From Tubulanus polymorphus (Eukaryota; Nemertea; Palaeonemertea; Tubulaniformes; Tubulanidae): a stretch of DNA of 64,000 nt. The stretch spans positions 10,020,501 through 10,084,500 of the forward strand of contig NC_134031.1 in the NCBI RefSeq assembly GCF_964204645.1. The letters run 5' to 3'. Shown here piece after piece: positions 1-7,875 of this stretch (positions are counted from its first letter, which is position 1; each line of letters opens with the position of its first letter). A model generated the notes under the pieces. That model had not been told where the DNA came from and did not search any database. It saw nothing but the letters and a program-made list of their open reading frames with translations. A program made the position numbers and the translations under genes.

Positions 1-151
1 TTTCATAAGTAGGACAGAATAATATTATATTATCAAAATGATTCTTATAAATAGTTTCTAACAAATCTAATATGAAATGTGTTTTACCACAATTGGTTAC
101 TCCAGTTATTAACATATTATGTGGTTCAAATATAAATAAATCTTTATTCAT
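1..151 (-). CDS. Packaging ATPase, FtsK/HerA type, N-terminal 50 codons (runs off window)
   Basis: Only the start of the gene is present. About ten residues after the initiator region there is a Walker A loop, GVTNCGKTH (GxxxxGKT), followed by a helix and a hydrophobic beta strand (IILFCPTYE). This matches the start of the FtsK/HerA-superfamily genome-packaging ATPases of Polintons and other double-jelly-roll viruses, which thread DNA into capsids. The ATG (149-151) overlaps the stop of the integrase gene by 8 nt, so the two are co-directional and probably co-expressed. The family assignment rests on the Walker A context and the neighbouring integrase. Walker B lies outside the window. Confidence 0.7.
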   Translation of the reverse strand, partial: MNKDLFIFEPHNMLITGVTNCGKTHFILDLLETIYKNHFDNIILFCPTYE

Positions 152-1229
152 TTATTCTTTTAATTTTACTAGATAAAATCCATTCATTAAATTTATCATC
201 ATATCCTTTATATTTCACCAAAGAATACTTCTTTCCTTTAAGAGTTTTTGTTTTCAATACTTTTTCTATTTTGTATTCTATTTCATCTGGATTTGGTACA
301 AGTGATAATTCTTGTTCATAGAAATAACCTAATATTTCTTCATCTTTTAGATCTTCTAATTTATGAACAAAAGGTTTAGTTAATATTATCTTTTTAATCT
401 TGAATATTTCTTCTGTAAAAGTTGGGGTATAACCTTTATAAAAGGTTTTTCTATATTTAGATATTCTAACGTGTTGTCCTATTTTAAATTTAGGTTCTCC
501 AAAATCATGTGTAACAAACGCTCCATATAAATTATTCCAAACTATTTCTGAATTATCTTCTTTTCTAGCTTGTATAGGTTTCATATTTATAGAACTATGT
601 TTAGAATTATTATAACCTTTCACTATATCATCTAATACATCGATATATTTATATGTTTCATTAGCAGTAAAGTATTTCCACATTCTAGATTTCAATGTTT
701 TATTAAATCTTTCTATAATAGATGCTTTTTTATCTGAATGTGTTGAAAAATATTCTACATCGTTATCAGATAATAGTTTTTTAAAATATTTGTTATAGAA
801 TTCCTTACCTTCATCAAATTGTATCTTATCTGGAACAGCTTCTTTAAATATTGATCTAAAAGCATTTGTCACTTCTATACCAGTTTTATTTTTGATTGGA
901 ATTGACCATGCGTATCTTCTGAATATGTCTATAACATTTAATATCCAGAAATATCCTTTGTTGTATTCTTCTAAGTTCTTCATGTCAATTAAATCTGCTT
1001 GCCATTGTTGATCGATATATGAAACCATAACTTTTCTTGTTAAATAAGTTTTATCCATTTTCTTATGGATTTGATATGTTGGTTGATTTTGTAACCATGA
1101 TTTCAATTCACTATATTTTATATTTTCATTATCAGATTTAATTTTATTCCATAATTCTGAAACGTTAGAATATGATACTACACTTTCTGGGTTATAATAT
1201 AACTCTCTTAAATATTGTTCTTTTTTCAT
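144..1229 (-). CDS. Retrovirus-like integrase with C-terminal chromodomain (Polinton/Maverick integrase)
   Basis: The 361-residue protein has an RNase H-fold integrase core with candidate catalytic residues D79 (QADLIDM), D139 (IQFDEGKEF) and E173 (IIERFNKTLK). An SH3-like segment with KFKIGQHVRISK lies near residue 250. A chromodomain follows at roughly 315-358 (YSLVKYKGYDDKFNEWI). This order is characteristic of Polinton/Maverick and adintovirus integrases, which insert the linear element into host DNA with 6-bp target duplications. The reading frame is intact with all three acidic residues, so it is among the best preserved genes of copy A. It overlaps the downstream ATPase start by 8 nt. 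The start at 1229 follows AAAATAAG in an AT-rich gap after the 116-aa gene. The N-terminal zinc-binding HHCC module is not evident. Confidence 0.92.
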   Translation of the reverse strand: MKKEQYLRELYYNPESVVSYSNVSELWNKIKSDNENIKYSELKSWLQNQPTYQIHKKMDKTYLTRKVMVSYIDQQWQADLIDMKNLEEYNKGYFWILNVIDIFRRYAWSIPIKNKTGIEVTNAFRSIFKEAVPDKIQFDEGKEFYNKYFKKLLSDNDVEYFSTHSDKKASIIERFNKTLKSRMWKYFTANETYKYIDVLDDIVKGYNNSKHSSINMKPIQARKEDNSEIVWNNLYGAFVTHDFGEPKFKIGQHVRISKYRKTFYKGYTPTFTEEIFKIKKIILTKPFVHKLEDLKDEEILGYFYEQELSLVPNPDEIEYKIEKVLKTKTLKGKKYSLVKYKGYDDKFNEWILSSKIKRINE

Positions 1230-1283
1230 CTTATTTTAATCCATTAATAATAATTTAGATTTAGTTTCAATGACTTTATGATT

Positions 1284-1634
1284 TCACTTATTTTCTGGTA
1301 TAATAGGTTTATTGTCTGTACACGGATAACTAAGTTTCCGATCATCATTGGAATCATCTTTATCATCAGATTTGAATTTTGATTTATATATTACACCGGA
1401 TAATATAATAACTGTTACTAATCCAATTGTAATATATAATTTATAATTACTTCCAGCATTAGAAGCATGAGATGGATTATTATTTGAATCAATATCAGAT
1501 AAAGTCTGTGATTCATTTATATCAGTTAATTTCTTTTTCTTAGCTTTTTTTAATTCTGAAGATCTTTTACCTAATTCTCTTGCCCATTTAATTTGTTTTT
1601 CAGATCTAACCTTTTTCTTAACGCTATCACTCAT
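1284..1634 (-). CDS. Small single-pass membrane protein (116 aa), function unknown
   Basis: I do not recognise this gene by sequence. Residues 1-40 are strongly basic (KKKVRSEKQIKWARELGKR, then KKAKKKK). A Ser/Asn-rich linker follows, with one clear transmembrane helix at about 66-83 and then an acidic, Asp-rich tail. Its ATG lies inside the end of the 200-aa gene (8-nt overlap), and the integrase starts about 55 nt after its stop, so it sits in a compact co-directional run. The start is preceded by CTAAAATAAATG, the start context seen in many genes of this element. A virion membrane or packaging accessory role is possible but is inference only. Confidence 0.6.
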   Translation of the reverse strand: MSDSVKKKVRSEKQIKWARELGKRSSELKKAKKKKLTDINESQTLSDIDSNNNPSHASNAGSNYKLYITIGLVTVIILSGVIYKSKFKSDDKDDSNDDRKLSYPCTDNKPIIPENK

Positions 1635-2229
1635 TTATTTTAGTTAATTTTTGTTCTGATTCATTTTCTGTTTCGACGTTTGGTTGTAGTACATCTGTTT
1701 CATTCTTACCTGATTTATATTCCATAGGCTTGATATTCGAAAATGTTATGACGCCAGTAGAAATTAATTTCATAACCGATCCTAATTGAAATGAAGCATA
1801 TGCAACCCATTTTTGTAATTCAGTCATAACTAAATAGTCATTTTTCAAATCACTATATAATTTATTTTCATCATCAATTGGTATTAACAGGTTAAATAAC
1901 TTAGAATAACATTTGACAATACCATCTGAAATAGAATCATTTATTCTAGCTAATCTAGCTTCTTCATAAATCTTAAAATATTTTATTACTTTATCTGGTT
2001 TCATAGCATCTAATTCTTGAAAAGTAATGATTCTATTTAAGAACTCTTTAGATTTTCCACCAGCAATCAATAGTTCTAGATGGTGTTTACAATATAAATA
2101 GTATTCATAATCAATATTACAATTAACTTGAGCACAATTAGTTACAACTGTATCTTTATTATCACTTATACCCAAATCATCTAATGTCTTTTCAATATCA
2201 ATACTATTCTTACTCGATTTCTTTGACAT
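1627..2229 (-). CDS. 200-aa conserved protein of the Polinton-like element, function unknown
   Basis: This is an intact ORF with no motif I can name. It begins with a polar Lys/Ser leader and an IEKTLDDLGI segment, is alpha-helical and charged in the middle, and ends in a Glu-rich tail. It is a genuine element gene because diverged copies of its first ~40 codons occur on the plus strand at 11141-11263 and 17281-17400, each downstream of the same conserved intergenic block and an HNH gene. It overlaps the next gene by 8 nt. The start at 2229 follows TCTAATATAAATG, nearly identical to the sequence before the other copies, which supports this initiation site. Confidence 0.65.
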   Translation of the reverse strand: MSKKSSKNSIDIEKTLDDLGISDNKDTVVTNCAQVNCNIDYEYYLYCKHHLELLIAGGKSKEFLNRIITFQELDAMKPDKVIKYFKIYEEARLARINDSISDGIVKCYSKLFNLLIPIDDENKLYSDLKNDYLVMTELQKWVAYASFQLGSVMKLISTGVITFSNIKPMEYKSGKNETDVLQPNVETENESEQKLTKINE

Positions 2230-2515
2230 TTATATTAGAGAAATTTAATAAGAAAAATATTATAAGTATTATAAAATGATACTAGATAGTTAAAGTTAAA
2301 GAATTCTAGTATTGACTACTGATACTAGCTATTTGAATTTAAAGAATTTCTATTTGAATCTATTCAAAATATAAAGTATTCTCTTTTTGAAAACAAAATA
2401 TTAAAAATATAATAGAATTCACTAGCTAGTTGAAGTTATTGTTTTTTAAATACTTTTTATTTAAATTAGCATTTAATATCTCACTACTTTTGTTTATCTA
2501 TTAGGAGCAGTAATT
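2230..2515 (-). promoter_or_regulatory. Conserved AT-rich intergenic/leader block upstream of the 200-aa gene
   Basis: This non-coding block separates the HNH region from the 200-aa gene. Diverged copies with the same motifs lie at 10811-11140 and 16951-17280 on the plus strand. Shared elements include an AAAAGTAGTGAGRTATT box near the HNH end, repeated ACTAGTAT/CTAGC words, an AAAAAGAGAATACTTTATATTTTG box, and AATATTTTT...CTCTAATATAAATG at the start codon. Conservation across three copies without an ORF suggests a promoter or replication/packaging signal. The specific role is inferred. Confidence 0.5.
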
Positions 2516-2519
2516 ATAA

Positions 2520-2755
2520 CTGTCCAGATAAGTCATTTCGGATCCTTGATATCAAATTCCTCAACGTATTGTTCATTATTTGGATCATTGTTCCATTGAT
2601 CAATAAATTTCTTTGCCTTTCTAGTTTATTAGATTTGATTTGATTTTCTTTCTTTTCAAGAGGTCTTAAATTTTTCCAATTCCAAATAAGTTTAAGTTTT
2701 TTATTGTATTCATCATTCCTTTCCTTTTATAAATCAAATTTTTATTAAAATTGAT
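2520..2755 (-). pseudogene. HNH endonuclease C-terminal fragment
   Basis: Read on the minus strand, the block encodes a broken version of the C-terminal part of the HNH protein, with recognisable NDEYNKKL and WNWKNLRPLEKKEN segments. The reading frame is then lost. It is bounded on both sides by the sequence TATCRAGGRTCCGAAATGACT (2531-2555 and 2826-2849), the same direct repeat that flanks the intact HNH gene at 10145-10789. A TCAATTTTAATAAAAA early-type motif lies at 2739-2754. It is a decayed HNH cassette in the slot next to the 200-aa gene. Confidence 0.65.
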
Positions 2756-2924
2756 TAACATTTTAGAATCCTCTTCCATTTCTTCGACTAACGTCATCCT
2801 TTTTCATTCCTCGCTGCTTTTGACAAGTCATTTCGGACCCTCGATAATAAATCCTCAACTGAAAATCAATTCAACGGAACGACTGGTGGAAATATTATTT
2901 CATAAAATAATGTAAATTTTAGCG

Positions 2925-3122
2925 ATCGATAATAGAACAATGGAGAACAGTAGAAAAGCGGTCCAATCGGACCGGTTATTGCGCAATACTTAGTTAACAG
3001 AAAACAATCAATACAGAACAACCACCGCCATTAACAACGATCAATAATAGAACAATGGAGAACAATAGAAAAGCGGTTCAATCGGACCGGTTACTGCGCA
3101 ATACACAGTTAACAGTAAACAA
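2925..3122. repeat. Tandem duplication, 114-bp offset, two copies
   Basis: The segments starting at about 2925 and 3039 both read GATCRATAATAGAACAATGG and continue with AAAAGCGGTYCAATCGGACC and GCGCAATAC. The offset is 114 bp with few differences. Each contains the small inverted repeat CGGTCC/GGACCG. No ORF is apparent. It lies inside copy A between the HNH fragment and gene X. Confidence 0.7.
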
Positions 3123-3135
3123 TACAATATTAAAA

Positions 3136-3188
3136 CAGATATATACAATCGAGATATCAAAAAATGTAATCTCGATTGTATATATCTG
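3136..3188. repeat. Perfect 20-bp inverted repeat with 13-nt loop
   Basis: The left arm 3136-3155 and right arm 3169-3188 are exact reverse complements (CAGATATATACAATCGAGAT and its complement). It sits at the 3' end of the gene X remnant and could be a terminator-like hairpin or a tiny foldback insertion that truncated that gene. Confidence 0.8.
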
Positions 3189-3189
3189 A

Positions 3190-3560
3190 CTACTTCACTA
3201 AATGCTAATCCTAATATTTTGAGTTTTTCATATTTTATTAATCTACCTACTCTTCTCAGTTTTCTTTCAAAACCGGCACTGATATCTCCACTCATTTTCT
3301 TAGTTTTCGATTCTTTGAGTCCCAACAGCAATTTAAGTCGCGTTGCTGGTAATTTTGGTAATTGTAGTTCGCGCGGTAATTGTTTATTATGTATTACATC
3401 ACTCTAATGTTCTTGTAATTTTTGTGAAGTTTGTTCGTCAATTACGAGAGTTTTATCCTCCATTTCCATTGATTCCTGTGTTTCACTATCCGTCGTTTCT
3501 GGTTCCTCATCCGTTGGTTAGCTTGGAATTTCTGATTGATCTCTGTATTCCATTTTAATC
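3190..3560 (-). pseudogene. Gene X remnant, copy A (unknown protein)
   Basis: On the minus strand, frames broken by at least one stop encode LLGLKESKTKKMSG followed by ISAGFERKLRRVGRL. Corresponding words are found in the broken plus-strand copy at 7876-9864 (LLGLKESKIKKKMSG and ISAGHERKLRSVGRL). Conservation in two independently placed copies, each upstream of an HNH gene and the 200-aa gene, shows this was a real gene of the element. I do not recognise the family. The 3' end is cut by the inverted repeat at 3136-3188. The next stretch (3561-3920) holds nothing I can identify. Confidence 0.5.
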
Positions 3561-3920
3561 TAAAAGATGTCGTGAAAATGAATTACTGTACTTAAATATG
3601 TTTAAAGGTTTCCCTACTTCATAATAACTACAAAAAACGGTACTTACACTTAGATTTAGAACTGTAAACTGTGTTTTGAGAGAGAATATCCAATACGTAC
3701 TATGTATGTGAAAGTTAATTTCTAACTGCCGACGTGGCGCACGTTCAACCAAACTAATTATTTCTGCACGTTTGCCTGGATTGTAACAGATGTTCCTTTG
3801 TGATGAAGTTAATTAATTCTTTAGAATTGAAAACAAGATATATTTGGCAACATATGTTTTAGTAGTAAGCAAAAGCTATGTATTATAGACATACAAAGCT
3901 CAAATAGAATTGCCAGCTTT

Positions 3921-4589
3921 CTAACCACTGATTAAAACCTCAGAATGCGGTTGATTCTGTGAAATACTATTCCATAATTCAACAAATGTCTTTGCTTTAT
4001 CCAGTTGATCTAAATATAACTGTAAATCTAGTTTATTAGATTTAATTATGTTTTCCTTCTTTTCTAAAGGCCTTAAATTTTTCCAACCCCAAATAAGTTT
4101 TTTATTGTATTCATCGTTCATGTTAAATTTAGATATTGGTAACACATGATCAATATGGTAATAATCCCCATAATTATCTTTATTCATTTTATCATCGAAT
4201 TGAAATATAATCCATGATTTTAAGAATTCATCTGAACAACCCAATAAATTAGATAGTGTTTCTGAATGTGTTTCTTTGTTGAATAATTGTGTTAATCTAG
4301 TCCTTAAGCATTGTTTCAATCTAAAATTAAGATCTGTTTGATATCTTTCTCTCATATATTCTGCCATATAATAATTATAATGTTCTATATTATCTTCTCG
4401 ATATTATTTGGTATATAGTTTAGTGCAAGTTTTACAGCAATATTGAAAACCATCTTTGCTAATCTTACGCTTATTGAATTCTGTTATAGCTAATTTATCT
4501 AATTCACACTTAGAACACTTCTTGTAGTATATATTTATGACGCCAGTGTTATTTGTAATATTGATAATTTGTGGTTGTTCTGATTCCAT
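3921..4589 (-). pseudogene. HNH endonuclease with zinc-ribbon N-terminus, interrupted by one stop codon
   Basis: The start (ATG 4587-4589) encodes MESEQPQIINITN and a CxxC...CxxC zinc-ribbon-like segment (KKCSKCELD and CCKTCTK). A single in-frame TAA at about 4401-4403 then interrupts it. The frame continues without shift to the HNH core (YYHIDHVLPIS) and WKNLRPLEKKENIIKSN. The intact paralogue is at 10145-10789. Proteins of this type are free-standing or intron-associated homing-like nucleases of large DNA viruses and phages. The one nonsense codon makes this a young pseudogene or a sequencing error. Upstream, at 4602-4618, lies the early-type motif shared with the polymerase gene. Confidence 0.8.
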
Positions 4590-4601
4590 TTATTATACAT
4601 A

Positions 4602-4618
4602 TTTTTTTACTAAATTGA
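4602..4618 (-). promoter_or_regulatory. Early-type upstream motif of the HNH gene
   Basis: On the minus strand this reads TCAATTTAGTAAAAAAA, ending 12 nt before the ATG at 4589. It matches TCAATTTTAATARAAA at the same distance before the zinc-finger/polymerase start (23427-23443) and the 54-aa gene (20644-20660). Confidence 0.5.
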
Positions 4619-4849
4619 TTTTAGAAGTTCAATGATTTATATATGAATTATTTCAATCACACTTTACTAACACTTTTAATGTTTAAAAATCTAACTCATA
4701 CAAATATAAATATTGAAATAATGTTGTAAATATATCGATATATCTATTCTATAAGAGCTCGTTAATTACTCGTTACTTTTTTACTAACACTCTACTCACA
4801 CTTTTATATTGAATAATCTATCAATTTATATTTTATTCATGTAAATTAT

Positions 4850-4852
<3 letters not shown>

Positions 4853-4935
<83 letters not shown>
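4853..4935. repeat. (TA)n microsatellite
   Basis: About 75 bp of nearly pure TA dinucleotide, just inside the terminal palindrome of copy A. The preceding 4620-4850 is AT-rich and non-coding. Confidence 0.95.
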
Positions 4936-4938
<3 letters not shown>

Positions 4939-4947
4939 TATTTTAAG

Positions 4948-5133
4948 AGTAATAGGGGTAATGGGCTTTCAGGTTAAAGGTTGAAGGGGCGAGTGAGTAA
5001 AAAATGAAAATAACAATAATTTACAGTTGAATTAGAGTGTGCGCGACTAATTCAACTGTAAATTATTGTTATTTTCATTTTTTACTCACTTCCCCTTCGA
5101 CCTTTGATCTGAAAGCCCATTACCCCTATTACT
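4948..5133. repeat. Terminal palindrome (hairpin end) of Polinton-like copy A
   Basis: The arms 4948-5035 and 5047-5133 are reverse complements apart from a handful of differences, separated by an 11-nt loop, AGTGTGCGCGA. Both arm ends read AGTAATAGGGG. The sequence inside the element, (T)ATGAATATTTTAAG, is also found just inside the second palindrome at 23485. The sequence outside (from 5134) is different DNA, so this is the element's physical end. Polintons normally begin with AG and have separate terminal inverted repeats at the two ends. A self-complementary end like this is unusual. Confidence 0.8.
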
Positions 5134-6175
5134 AACGAGGTATCAAAATAAAATAATATATTACTTTATTCGGCCGCCATCCTCGCTTGCCAGGTATCAC
5201 TCCCGAACTCGCTTCCACCAGCCCCCTGGCCTCACGAAGCGTGATTTCATTACTGGCGCTGTTGCGCATGACGTCATATATCGATTTGCGAAATACTTCC
5301 TTGTTCGGTAAAACGTTCGCTGATTGGTCTATTTAACGGGAAAACCAACAGAAGTCTACTGTCGGTTTGTTACAAGCGCTGTGATTGGTACGACCGGATT
5401 CTGGTCGGCTAGTAACGACTCCAACGACTCGTGAGGTCAAGGAGTTCGGGAAACAGCTTTAGCGTAGTGGGTTCGAATCCCTTGACGGGTGAAGATTTTC
5501 GGCCGCGGGCTTCAACCTCTATATCAATACCATAAATACTCTATATTTCCTACAGTACATACCGATCATTGTCAAATGCACAAGGTATTTACTAAATACA
5601 AGTATATAACACACTCCTATCCGTATGCTTGACTCACACTTGACATTCGGAGTAAGCCTTCGCTGTGGGGGAAAGGAGATCGTTCGCTGTGTCGCTTGAA
5701 GATTTTATCGAGTTTTATGCGACCTTAAGGATTTAGGCGTACCGGTACTGAGCTTAACTGTCTCAAACAAACACAATATAATTGTTGCGTTTATTAACGG
5801 ACTCATTGGATTGAACTTCAAAACAAAATTTACGATATTTAGGAGGGTTGTTATTCAATAGGCCTACGACCTATCCGTCCGGATGTTACGCCTACGTATA
5901 TACATAAGCCTACACAGGCTCGTAGCCTCTACTAGGTTAAAGCTAAGTTCACTGTCAATGAGGAATCAGATTTATTAAAATGCATGTTAATTAGTGATTA
6001 ACTGGTTCTGACTTGCAACGATCAATCACAATTATCAATTTTATTGGCAAAAATGAAGATTTTTTTTTAAAAATTTCGTCTGAGCAGACATCTTTATAAG
6101 CCAGACTTTTCATCTGAGTTTTTTTGATTATAAATGAAACTGGTATTTCATTAATTGCTAATGACTTCGAGCGAG
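5134..6175. other. Flanking host/repeat DNA without a recognised gene
   Basis: GC content rises abruptly outside the palindrome. The stretch has CCAAT-like motifs (CTGATTGG, CTGTGATTGG) and a B-box-like GGGTTCGAATCCC at about 5469-5481, bracketed by TTCGGCCGC at 5169 and near 5500. This may be a small tRNA-derived or non-autonomous repeat, but no complete tRNA fold is visible. No coding region is supported. Confidence 0.4.
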
Positions 6176-6177
6176 CA

Positions 6178-6496
6178 GTGTGGGCGAGTGGTTAGAGCGT
6201 TCGACCCTGGGAAGCCAGGTCGTGTGTTCGAACCCCGTACATTACCATAGTGTCCTCGGGCAAGACACTTATCCTCATTGCCTCTCTCCACCCGGGGGTA
6301 AAATGGGTACCTGGTCTGATAGATGACTCCTGAGCGCCTAGTAGCCGCTCGGATGTTACTTCTCCCTAAGGAGAGATGACTGATACATGAATAGAGTTAA
6401 AGGCTGGGGGTAATAATACCAAAATTTGGAGCGCATTTGAACAGACTAGGTTTGGATACCTGCGCTATATAAATGAGTTATTATTATTATTATTAC
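6178..6496 (+). mobile_element. tRNA-derived SINE with (ATT)n tail
   Basis: The head contains an A-box-like GTGGTTAGAGCG and a B-box-like GTTCGAACCCC with tRNA-like spacing, although the full cloverleaf is degenerate. A GTCCTCGGGCAAGACACTTATCC body follows, a pattern common in tRNA-derived SINEs. The 3' tail is TGCGCTATATAAATGAGTT(ATT)n. The same GCGCTATATAAAT-(ATT)n tail ends the L2/CR1-like LINE at 28724-29432, so that LINE family is the probable mobiliser. Short non-coding DNA follows to 6765. Confidence 0.75.
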
Positions 6497-6764
6497 TTAA
6501 GCCAGACGTAGGTTGGCTTTGCGACAGCTTGTGACTCACTGCGGCGCCATTCACAGCGACCGCCATCGATGATTGTGTCGCAACGACTCATCGACCTACA
6601 CAGCTGACCTACGCGCTCTTGCAACTGGCAGAAACTATAGTCGCAAACAGTTGCTGACAATCGTATCGCAACCGACTTGCACCGAAACTTGAGATGCAAC
6701 GCAATGATTGCATCGCGTCGCAAGGCCGACCTACGTCCGGCTTTAAGTTACCGCGGAGCCCCAG

Positions 6765-7497
6765 AAATATCTTTTTTTCGTTCAAAAGACCTTTCGCTTG
6801 AAAATTCTTTCGTCGGAACAAAATTTATTTTGTTCGAACCAATAATATTCTGTTCGATTGAACCAATTTGAAACAATCGTTAGAGCAAAGCTGAACAAAC
6901 TTTTTTTTTGTCCAAACGAGAGGTTTTCGTTCGAACAATCGTTTGAAACATTCGTTCGAAAAAAAATTGTTTTCGCTCAACCAAATTTTAAGCCGGGACA
7001 AAAAGTTTTTCATTTCAACAAAAACATAGCTTTTTATTGGAACACATTTTTTGTCAGAATGAAGAAAAGTTTTGGTTCAAACAAAAAGTGTATTGCTCGA
7101 TCAAACAGAATTGTTTGCATTCGAACAAGATTTTCTTGTCGAAACATTAAGTTTTTTGGTCGAAAGGTGTGTTAAGGTCGTTTTGGAAATTTACTTGGTC
7201 TGGTATATTTCATTTGTCAGGACATTAACAAAAGACGACTTAGGATACTACCTTGCGTGACTCCACTAGTTAGACCGACTTATTCCAAGATGAGGCGGTT
7301 CGTTGATTTCGGCTACAAGTTTTCGTTCAGAGATAACTGCTGAGCCATTTGAGCAACCTATCATTGATACTGTTTCCTAATAGCCTGTTTAGTAATGGCT
7401 GATGTTGTGCCTTATCAAATGCTTTGTCGAAATCCACCGTTGAACAGGATTCTAAGACTGTGCAGAAAACCCGTTATCGCTGCTTTGCAGCTATATT
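6765..7497 (-). mobile_element. Non-LTR retrotransposon (LINE) RT fragment, copy 1
   Basis: The part around 7210-7490 encodes on the minus strand a reverse-transcriptase fragment with DFDKAFDKAQH and SGVTQGSILGRLLF, the motif 3 and 4 pattern of LINE RTs. The adjoining 6765-7190 is rich in TTCGAACAA words and is non-coding. A near-identical fragment interrupts the polymerase gene at 22504-23165. Both end at GCTTTGCAGCTATATTT, so they derive from the same truncated element. From 7498 to 7665 no gene is visible. Confidence 0.7.
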
Positions 7498-7666
7498 TAG
7501 TTTTTATCTTTTCTAATTTCAATATTTTGTGTTCAATTTCTTTTGTAACATCGACTAATTTTTTTATTTCAAATTGTTTTTTTCTGTTGGTTCTATTCTG
7601 TTATCTATTGTTGCTAAGAATGCTTTTCTATCTCCCATTTATTATGGGGAAAAATTACTTGTGGTG

Positions 7667-7722
7667 ATGAGTGGTGTCTCGACCGCACGACCTCTGGTAT
7701 GAAACCCCACTTTTACAATTAC
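7667..7722. repeat. Possible degenerate arm of the left terminal palindrome of copy B
   Basis: The sequence CGACCTCTGGTATGAAACCCC leading to ACAATTACT resembles the right arm of the palindrome at 23551-23606 (CGACCTTTGGTATGAAACAAC leading to CTATTACT). The matching left arm is not recognisable here. It would make a plausible left end for the copy B gene arm starting at 7876, but the evidence is weak. Confidence 0.3.
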
Positions 7723-7875
7723 TGATATAATTCGGAGTTTACAGTTCGGGAGTTAAATGTAAGTACAGTTTTTGTTGTTATTGAGGCTATTAAATATGAA
7801 ACCTTTAAATATTTATATTAAGTATATCTTTTAGATAGCTAGAGTTACCACTAATATCTTTTAGATTAATAAAAT

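Noticed and set aside
6178-6250. Functional tRNA gene
   Set aside because: A- and B-box-like sequences are present, but acceptor and anticodon arms do not pair well and it continues into a SINE body and tail.
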